A stretch of DNA of 5,621 nt from contig JAJYRW010000112.1 of the NCBI GenBank assembly GCA_021793895.1, positions 1 through 5,621 of the forward strand. The letters are read 5' to 3'. This DNA is from Actinomycetes bacterium. GTDB lineage: Bacteria > Actinomycetota > Actinomycetes > Actinomycetales > JAJYRW01. Numbering within the stretch: the stretch's first letter is position 1; the number at the start of each line of letters is the position of its first letter. Both the position numbers and the translations under genes were made by a program. Below the pieces are notes generated by a model. The model saw only the letters and a list, made by a program, of their open reading frames with translations. It ran no database searches and was not told where the DNA came from. Below are positions 1 to 4,175 of the stretch, in pieces.

Positions 1-122
1 CCGAGACGCTCTATGTGGATTTGCGGCAAATTCACTACGACGGCAACGCACGTCCCGTCGTGCAGTCGCGGACATATTTTCATCAGGGCCGCTTCGAATT
101 CTCGGTATTGCGCGTGCGCTGA
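1..122 (+). CDS. GntR-family transcriptional regulator, C-terminal end of UTRA domain (5' truncated)
   Basis: This is the final 39 codons of a gene that enters from the left edge, read in the frame beginning at base 3 and ending at a TGA at 120-122. The visible peptide starts ETLYVDLRQIHYDGNARPVV and ends in alternating hydrophobic and basic residues (EFSVLRVR). Its pattern of a beta-strand with 'Y.DG.ARPVVQSRTYF' followed by 'GRFEFSVLR' matches the last strands of the UTRA effector-binding domain of HutC/GntR regulators, where 'RPV..S...Y..D...F' is typical. UTRA domains bind small ligands, often phosphorylated sugars, and release the N-terminal winged helix from DNA. The DNA-binding part lies outside the window. 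The gene sits 42 bp upstream of the aldolase on the same strand, so it may be a second, local regulator. The family call rests on a short stretch; subfamily and ligand cannot be judged. Confidence 0.72.
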   Translation, partial: ETLYVDLRQIHYDGNARPVVQSRTYFHQGRFEFSVLRVR

Positions 123-123
123 C

Positions 124-155
124 CGACGCAACAGTTTTGCGTCGTTTTCTTATTT
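124..155 (+). terminator. Rho-independent terminator-like hairpin after the GntR gene
   Basis: A perfect 8-bp inverted repeat, CGACGCAA (124-131) and TTGCGTCG (137-144), has a 5-nt loop CAGTT and is followed directly by the T-rich tail TTTTCTTATTT (145-155). It begins two bases after the GntR stop codon. This is the classic intrinsic terminator layout, although the stem is short and the T-run is interrupted. The tail runs into the aldolase ribosome binding site, so there is no room for a promoter between hairpin and aldolase. The hairpin may therefore be a partial terminator that sets aldolase level, or double as a protein-binding palindrome. Confidence 0.6.
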
Positions 156-164
156 GGAGTTTTT

Positions 165-806
165 GTGACTGCTGTAGTAACTGGTGCTGAACACGATCTT
201 GTAGAACAACTCATAGATATTGGGCGCCGCTGCGTTTCGCAGGCACTCGCCTTGGCTAGCGGCGGTAATCTCTCTGCTCGCCTCCCCGGATCTGATCGTT
301 TCCTCATAACGGGATCCGGTGAGTGGCTAGACGAGCTCACCCCAAAGTCCTTCGCCATCATGAATCTGGAAGGTGAACGCATCGGCGGCGCTGAAGTTCC
401 ATCAAGCGAGTGGAAACTACACCAGCGGACCTACAACGTGCGCCCTGACGTCGGTGGAATCGTTCACGTTCACCCCCAGCACACGGTCTTATTGGATGCG
501 GTTAAAAAGCCCATCCGGTTCCTGACGCTCGACCACGCCTACTACGTGGCGTCGGTAGGCCGCGTTCCGTTCCTGCCAAACGGTTCTGACGATTTAGCTG
601 ACCAAGCTGCCGCCCAGATCTTGGATCACAACGCCGTAATTTTGGCCCACCACGGATCTTCGACCGTCGGCGACACCGTGCATATGGCGTTTCGCCGCGC
701 GATGCTTCTCGAAGAGGCCGCAACTACCACGTTCCGTGCGCTTGCACTCGGTGACGAAAGCGCCGAGTTTCCTAGGGACGCGGTAGCCAGGCTGGCGCAC
801 GCCTAA
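165..806 (+). CDS. Class II aldolase/adducin-family protein, L-fuculose-1-phosphate aldolase-like
   Basis: This 213-residue cytoplasmic enzyme has the size and motifs of the zinc-dependent FucA/AraD family, which splits ketose 1- or 5-phosphates by retro-aldol cleavage. Visible motifs, in order: SGGNLSAR at residues 32-39 (phosphate-binding loop), ITGSG at 48-52, PSSEW at 79-83 with Glu82 in the place of the catalytic acid, HVHP at 101-104 with His101 and His103 as zinc ligands, and AHHG at 161-164 with His163 as the probable third ligand. All expected metal ligands are present, so it should be active. The start is GTG at 165, with TTGGAG at 154-159 and a 5-nt spacer. It lies 42 bp after the GntR stop behind a terminator-like hairpin, and converges on the DeoR gene with an 8-bp gap. 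Fuculose-1-P is only the family prototype. An aldolase acting on the product of the neighbouring PfkB kinase is an inference; a ribulose-5-P epimerase-like activity is less likely but possible. Confidence 0.88.
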   Translation: MTAVVTGAEHDLVEQLIDIGRRCVSQALALASGGNLSARLPGSDRFLITGSGEWLDELTPKSFAIMNLEGERIGGAEVPSSEWKLHQRTYNVRPDVGGIVHVHPQHTVLLDAVKKPIRFLTLDHAYYVASVGRVPFLPNGSDDLADQAAAQILDHNAVILAHHGSSTVGDTVHMAFRRAMLLEEAATTTFRALALGDESAEFPRDAVARLAHA

Positions 807-807
807 T

Positions 808-826
808 GTGGTCGTCATGCGACCAC
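808..826. repeat. 7-bp inverted repeat between convergent aldolase and DeoR genes
   Basis: GTGGTCG (808-814) and CGACCAC (820-826) form a perfect 7-bp stem around the 5-nt loop TCATG. The element starts one base after the aldolase stop codon and contains the stop codon of the DeoR gene (815-817 on the opposite strand), so both transcripts would carry it at or near their 3' ends. Neither side has a T-run, so an intrinsic terminator is not well supported. A 3'-end stabilising hairpin or a weak bidirectional transcription barrier is more plausible. The right arm lies inside the DeoR coding region, so part of the symmetry could be coincidence. Confidence 0.35.
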
Positions 827-1630
827 TACATCAACTCCGTGGTCACGGATCATTGACACGACAGAATCATCGGTCTTGTCGTCAACCACAATGTGGGTGA
901 AGTCTGAAATATCGCCAAGCTTGAACAGAGCAGCTTGGCCAATCTTGGTGTGGTCCATGAGCAGTACGCGGCGGTCGCTTGCCTCCATCATGGCGCGCTT
1001 GGTAGCGAGTACTTGTTGATCTTGGTGATATAGCACGCCATTACGCATCGACGAAGTGGAAATAAATGCTACATCGGCAAACAGGGCTCCGAGATTCTCT
1101 TCGCAGATCATGCCCAGAAAGGCGGCATAACGCGCGATGTACTGGCCACCTAAACCGATGACATTCATTTGAGGATTCGCACTCAGACGTTCTAGGACCG
1201 GCAAAAAATTTGTGATGACGGTGAACGGCGCGCGCTCTTCCAAATGCGGTATCAATCCGAGTGCCGTGGTGGAATCGTCCATGAGAATCACGTCACCGTC
1301 GTTGGCGAACTGGGCGGCAACGGAGGCAATGCGCTGTTTTTCCTCCGTCTCGGCGTTTAGGCGAAACTGGAGGTCACTTTCGAATTGAGTGGAGCGATGC
1401 GCGGAAGCTCCTCCGCGCACCTTTCGAAGTGCGCCAATAGACTGTAGCTCGTCGAGGTCGCGGTGCACTGTCATGCGCGATACCTCTAGTTCATCCACAA
1501 GATCGTCTACCGCAACAAAGCCGACGGCCCGCACGCGTTCGTTGATGTAGTTCAGGCGCGCGCCTTTCGATTTGGGCGTGGGTGGGACCCCATCAGCCGA
1601 AGCCGGCGTGCGAGATGTTTCGAGTGTCAT
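815..1630 (-). CDS. DeoR-family sugar-metabolism transcriptional regulator
   Basis: This 271-residue protein has the two-domain DeoR architecture. An N-terminal winged helix-turn-helix spans about residues 25-80: LNYINERVRAVGFVAVDDLV leads into the recognition helix VSRMTVHRDLDEL (50-62), followed by the wing GALRKVRGGA. The DeoRC sensor domain spans about 90-260, with DDSTT at 118-122 in the phosphate-binding position, ITNFLPVL, the GG of VIGLGGQYIARYAAF, and the late MDHTKIG segment. Members typically repress sugar operons and release DNA on binding a phosphorylated sugar. The protein carries about 24 residues of Pro/Ser/Thr-rich extension before the HTH. The ATG at 1630 has only a weak AAGGG about 12 nt upstream, so a later start is possible. 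It is encoded 60 bp downstream of the kinase in the same direction, probably as one operon, and is convergent with the aldolase. Inference: it controls the divergent kinase/transporter promoters and senses the kinase product. Distinct from SorC-type LsrR regulators. Confidence 0.9.
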   Translation of the reverse strand: MTLETSRTPASADGVPPTPKSKGARLNYINERVRAVGFVAVDDLVDELEVSRMTVHRDLDELQSIGALRKVRGGASAHRSTQFESDLQFRLNAETEEKQRIASVAAQFANDGDVILMDDSTTALGLIPHLEERAPFTVITNFLPVLERLSANPQMNVIGLGGQYIARYAAFLGMICEENLGALFADVAFISTSSMRNGVLYHQDQQVLATKRAMMEASDRRVLLMDHTKIGQAALFKLGDISDFTHIVVDDKTDDSVVSMIRDHGVDVVVA

Positions 1631-1690
1631 GCTTTAAATCCGCCCTTGCCGTACGAATGGAAATCTTCTAGCAGGTTATCGGCGAACGCT

Positions 1691-2638
1691 TCACATTGTT
1701 GATCGCGGATGATTTATGCGGAAATCCTCTACTTGCTGCAGATCTATAATTCCCGCATCGGAACCGAGACCAGTGGCTACCAAACTGCCGCAAGCTAGCC
1801 CACGTTCCGCTGCTTCTTCCAGCACGAGACCCGATACCAAGCCTGAAATGAATCCAGATGTAAAGGCGTCCCCACAGCCTGTAGTGTCCACGACGTCTAC
1901 GGCATAGGTCGGTAATACTGTTTCTGTGGAGCCGTTCGGAGCTAGCGAAACGCCTTCTTCTCCCATAGTGAGAATCGTGCATCCGGCACCAGCATCGTGC
2001 AACCAACGAATGATTTCTGCTCGGTCTTCAGTACCGGTAAGCCAGCCTGCTTCCTCAATATTGGGCATCAAATAATCGACGTATTGCAGCGAAGGGCCGA
2101 CGATTTCTTGTGCGTCGGGTCGGGGGCTCATGAGAAAGTCCATTGTGGTTGTTACGCCCAGTTCTTTGACCCGCTTTAAGATGCGTGCCATGGGTTGCCC
2201 ATCGATTCCGGGCAGAATGAATGCACCGCCGAGGTGGAAAACCTCTGCATCAGCAACGATGTCCCAAGGTAAATCATCTTCACATAGCCCAGCATTAGCT
2301 CCGATGACGTGCAGCGCGGGGCGAGAGCCGTCTTCCCGGATCGGCAGCAGACTGGATGACGTTTGCAACTCAGGATCGACCGTTAGGTGTTCGGTGTCGA
2401 CGCCGTATCCGTCCATGGTGGTGCGCAGGAAATCGCCGATGGAATCATTTCCAATTCGTCCGACCGTAGTTACGTCGACACCCAGTTTTGCGAGGTTGAC
2501 TGACGGTGCCGCTGCCGTACCCGCGACTGTGAACTTGATTTTTTCTAGGAAGGCCAACTGCTGGCCTGGGGGCACCACGGTGAACGGCCAGCCGAGTGCA
2601 TCGGCGATGTGAGCTCCAAATGAGACAACCTGGGGCAT
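1691..2638 (-). CDS. PfkB/ribokinase-family carbohydrate kinase
   Basis: This 315-residue cytoplasmic kinase has the usual length of the PfkB family. The first signature lies at about 39-71: AGTAAAPSVNLAKLGV leads into TTVGRIGNDSIGDFL. The second is DTTGCGDAFTSGF at 251-263, with Asp257 as catalytic base and the GCGD loop forming the anion hole. These residues support ATP-dependent phosphorylation of a sugar hydroxyl. The usual GG...N sugar-binding segment is altered: AG replaces GG, and Ala44 sits where the common Asn lies. The N-terminus also has PPGQQ before it. Together these recall an unassigned PfkB subgroup rather than ribokinase or 1-phosphofructokinase. The start at 2638 is chosen because it follows a strong AGAGG (complement of 2647-2651) with an 8-nt spacer, and because homology begins at MPQVVSFG. 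A longer reading frame to 2803 lacks a usable site. It is the first gene of the kinase-DeoR pair, divergent from the transporter. Substrate unknown; a ketose for the neighbouring aldolase is inferred. Confidence 0.88.
   Translation of the reverse strand: MPQVVSFGAHIADALGWPFTVVPPGQQLAFLEKIKFTVAGTAAAPSVNLAKLGVDVTTVGRIGNDSIGDFLRTTMDGYGVDTEHLTVDPELQTSSSLLPIREDGSRPALHVIGANAGLCEDDLPWDIVADAEVFHLGGAFILPGIDGQPMARILKRVKELGVTTTMDFLMSPRPDAQEIVGPSLQYVDYLMPNIEEAGWLTGTEDRAEIIRWLHDAGAGCTILTMGEEGVSLAPNGSTETVLPTYAVDVVDTTGCGDAFTSGFISGLVSGLVLEEAAERGLACGSLVATGLGSDAGIIDLQQVEDFRINHPRSTM
2621..2628 (+). promoter_or_regulatory. Candidate operator box 1 (TGAGACAA) at the kinase start
   Basis: TGAGACAA lies inside codons 4-7 of the kinase gene and is identical to the first eight bases of box 2 at 2736. 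Box 1 and box 2 are 115 bp apart in the same orientation, close to eleven helical turns. A site this close to the start codon could take part in repression by looping with the upstream boxes. It is the weakest of the three, because coding sequence is constrained here and it lacks the AA that continues the other two. Confidence 0.3.
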
Positions 2639-2735
2639 TGCTGTTTCCTCTCTAAAAATGGTGATAAAACCGGCCGAACCAGGGGCGGGCGGAACGTCAG
2701 CGATCCTCCGCATGGAGATAAGACTGTTACGTATC

Positions 2736-2800
2736 TGAGACAAAAGCAAGTTTCCATGATTAATTAACAATTCAATAACAGTTGAGGACTTTTTGTCTCG
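2736..2800. promoter_or_regulatory. Candidate operator pair: inverted GAGACAAAA boxes flanking AT-rich core
   Basis: GAGACAAAA (2737-2745) and its perfect reverse complement TTTTGTCTC (2791-2799) lie 54 bp apart start to start, about five helical turns. The spacer is AT-rich and includes TTAATTAA near the centre of symmetry. The heptamer GAGACAA occurs only at these two places and at 2622-2628 in the whole window. Widely spaced repeats of a short A-rich motif in a divergent promoter fit binding by an oligomeric DeoR-family repressor, and the DeoR gene is in the adjacent operon. Assignment of the boxes to that protein is inference; a GntR-type or global regulator is possible. Confidence 0.45.
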
Positions 2801-2877
2801 CATGCCCTAATAGTGGCGGTGTTATGCGGAAAATCTTCTGTCCCATGGCACCTAAGTGAAAATGATCAAAGCTTGCC

Positions 2878-2908
2878 TTGTGACGTATGTGTTAGTTAGT
2901 GTTATCTT
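2878..2908 (+). promoter_or_regulatory. Candidate promoter for the binding-protein gene
   Basis: TTGTGA (2878-2883) resembles a -35 hexamer, and TATCTT (2903-2908) is a 4-of-6 match to the -10 consensus, with a long 19-bp spacer. Transcription would start near 2915 and give a leader of about 55 bases. The -10 overlaps GTTATC (2901-2906), which pairs with GATAAC (2919-2924). The -35 overlaps TGTGAC (2879-2884), which has an inverted partner GTCACA (2930-2935). These repeats could be protein sites covering the promoter. Both hexamers are imperfect, so the exact promoter is uncertain. Confidence 0.3.
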
Positions 2909-2970
2909 CACTGCCCGCGATAACGTAATGTCACAGATGTTCGCAGGCCTGTTCAAAGGAGAACTTCTCA

Positions 2971-4041
2971 ATGAAAATTCGCACTCGCCGTATGCTCGGT
3001 ATGGCGACCGCCGCCGCCCTGTCGGTCGGCTTGGCAGCATGTGGCACCACAGACGCCGGGTCTGGTGGTAGCGACGGCGGCGGTAACGCTGACAGCGACA
3101 CCCCCAAAGAAGGCCCGTACGCGATTGCAACCGTTCCCAAGGTGGAAGGCATCACTTGGTTCGAGGCAATGGCGAATGGTGTTGAAGAATTCAATGAAGA
3201 CCTCGGTGATGAGGTAGACGCCTGGCAGATCGGCCCCGATACCGAAGACGCCGCCAAGCAGGTGCAGATTATTGAAGACCTCATCGCTCAAGACGTTGAT
3301 GCAATCATCGTCGTGCCCAATGATCCTCAGGCCGTGAGCCCTGCGCTGACCAAGGCGCGTGAACGTGGCATCGTTGTTGTCACGCATGAAGCACCGGCAC
3401 TGGCTGGCACTGACGCGGTTGACTACGACCTCGAAGCATTCGACAACGTTGAGTTTGGTGAGCGAATGTTCGAAAAACTTGCTGAAGGCATGGACGGCGA
3501 AGGAAAATTTGTCGGTATGGTCGGTTCGCTTACCTCTGAGACGCACATGGCCTGGTATAACGCAGGTATTGCATATCTGGAAGAGAACTACCCAGATATC
3601 GAGCCCGTGACAGAACAGCCCTATGAAGACGATAACTCCGATGCTAAGGCGCGCTCCAATGCGTTGGAAATTCTCAACAACTACCCAGATCTGAAGGGAT
3701 TTGTCAACGGTTCTGTTTCAGCTGGCGCCAACTTTGCCGCAGTGCTGAAGGAAAAGAACAACAAGAATGTAACAGTTTCTAGTCTTTCACTTCCCTCTAT
3801 CGCTGGCCCCTTCCTCGAAGAAGGCTGGACGTATTCCGCGCAGACTTGGGATCCCGCAGGTGCTGGCTACGCAGCTAACATGATCGCCCTGAGTGTACTG
3901 AAGGGTGAGTCGATTGAGAGTGGTTTGGATCTCGGATACGAGGGGTATGACTCCATCACGGTAGACGGAGAACTCATACTCGGCGACGCCATCATGATGC
4001 TCGAAAAGGGACAGTTCCCCGACGGGGATTACCCCTTCTAA
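2971..4041 (+). CDS. Sugar ABC transporter substrate-binding lipoprotein (LsrB/RhaS-like, Peripla_BP_4 type)
   Basis: This 356-residue extracytoplasmic solute-binding protein begins with a lipoprotein signal: basic KIRTRR, a hydrophobic stretch and the lipobox LAAC with Cys24 as the lipidated residue. TRRML resembles a loose twin-arginine motif, so the export route is open. A Gly/Ser/Asp-rich linker follows (about 25-45). The type I periplasmic-binding fold starts near residue 50: YAIATVPKVEGITWFEAMAN, then QVQIIEDLIAQDVDAIIVVP, typical of the ribose/AI-2/rhamnose group, and later MVGSLTSETHMAWYNAGIAY and ILNNYPDLKGFVNG. It ends in DGDYPF, like the YDF end of LsrB proteins. ATG 2971 has AAAGGAGA at 2955-2962. 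It is the first gene of the transporter operon, followed by a hairpin and then the ATPase. Ligand unknown: from remembered LsrB sequences, several AI-2-contacting positions appear replaced (D to E, DQ to ET), so AI-2 itself is not supported. Confidence 0.9.
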   Translation: MKIRTRRMLGMATAAALSVGLAACGTTDAGSGGSDGGGNADSDTPKEGPYAIATVPKVEGITWFEAMANGVEEFNEDLGDEVDAWQIGPDTEDAAKQVQIIEDLIAQDVDAIIVVPNDPQAVSPALTKARERGIVVVTHEAPALAGTDAVDYDLEAFDNVEFGERMFEKLAEGMDGEGKFVGMVGSLTSETHMAWYNAGIAYLEENYPDIEPVTEQPYEDDNSDAKARSNALEILNNYPDLKGFVNGSVSAGANFAAVLKEKNNKNVTVSSLSLPSIAGPFLEEGWTYSAQTWDPAGAGYAANMIALSVLKGESIESGLDLGYEGYDSITVDGELILGDAIMMLEKGQFPDGDYPF

Positions 4042-4047
4042 TTCTGC

Positions 4048-4088
4048 GTGCAGGCAGTTTTCATTGATTCAGTGGAAACTGCCTGCAC
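4048..4088 (+). terminator. Strong intercistronic hairpin after the binding-protein gene
   Basis: A perfect 13-bp inverted repeat, GTGCAGGCAGTTT (4048-4060) and AAACTGCCTGCAC (4076-4088), with a 15-nt loop starts seven bases after the binding-protein stop codon. It has no following T-run, so it is better read as an mRNA-stabilising element or partial barrier than as a full terminator. This is a common arrangement in sugar ABC operons, where the binding protein is needed in excess over the ATPase. A second, weak stem, CAGT (4093-4096) with ACTG (4102-4105), lies just downstream and is followed by T6 at 4109-4114. The two together could cause partial termination. Confidence 0.6.
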
Positions 4089-4175
4089 GACTCAGTGCCG
4101 GACTGCAATTTTTTCGATGCATAGCCCGGTGCCTTTATACAGCCAACATCTGCATTCAGCATGAAAGAGCGAGCA

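Larger units (their letters stand above)
2639..2970. promoter_or_regulatory. Divergent control region between kinase-DeoR and transporter operons
   Basis: This 332-bp stretch holds no credible gene. It contains the kinase ribosome binding site on the left, a pair of inverted GAGACAAAA boxes flanking an AT-rich core with TTAATTAA at 2760-2767, a roughly 70-bp stretch without clear signals (2801-2870), a candidate promoter for the binding-protein gene with nested inverted repeats (2878-2935), and the binding-protein ribosome binding site AAAGGAGA at 2955-2962, nine bases from its ATG. A possible leftward promoter for the kinase, read on the minus strand, is TTGTCT (2743-2738) with a 17-bp spacer to TATCTC (2720-2715). 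Its hexamers are poor matches, but the -35 element would lie inside box 2, which is where a repressor would be expected to act. Confidence 0.7.

Noticed and set aside
2639..2803. A longer N-terminus of the kinase, starting at the ATG at 2803
   Set aside because: The extra 55 residues do not resemble a PfkB N-terminus and run through the AT-rich control region. The only AGGG before that ATG is one base away. The ATG at 2638 has a strong, well-spaced ribosome binding site and starts at the homology.
1714..2832. Repeated 11-mer TTATGCGGAAA at 1714-1724 and 2822-2832
   Set aside because: Several 11-bp matches are expected by chance among all pairs in a window this long. One copy is inside the kinase 3' end and there is no extended similarity.
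2879..2935. CRP/GlxR-type site (TGTGA-N6-TCACA)
   Set aside because: Both half-sites are present (TGTGA at 2879 and TCACA at 2931), but they are 47 bp apart instead of 6, and neither has a partner half at the right distance.
2968..3546. Long open frame (192 codons) antisense to the binding-protein gene
   Set aside because: It lies wholly opposite a clear lipoprotein gene, has a Cys/His/Phe-rich composition with no recognisable motif and no ribosome binding site worth noting. It is a shadow of the coding strand.
2971..4041. AI-2 (Lsr) uptake system
   Set aside because: The binding protein is LsrB-like, but the kinase is PfkB rather than FGGY-type LsrK, the aldolase is class II rather than LsrF-like, the regulator is DeoR with an HTH/DeoRC layout rather than SorC-type LsrR, and several ligand-contact residues appear changed.
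4136..4141. Stand-alone promoter (TATACA) for the ATPase gene
   Set aside because: The -10-like hexamer has no convincing -35 at 16-19 bp upstream; co-transcription with the binding-protein gene is simpler.
4117..4164. Tiny 15-codon open frame whose TGA overlaps the ATG at 4161
   Set aside because: The ATGA overlap suggests translational coupling, but there is no ribosome binding site before 4117 and such short frames are common by chance.
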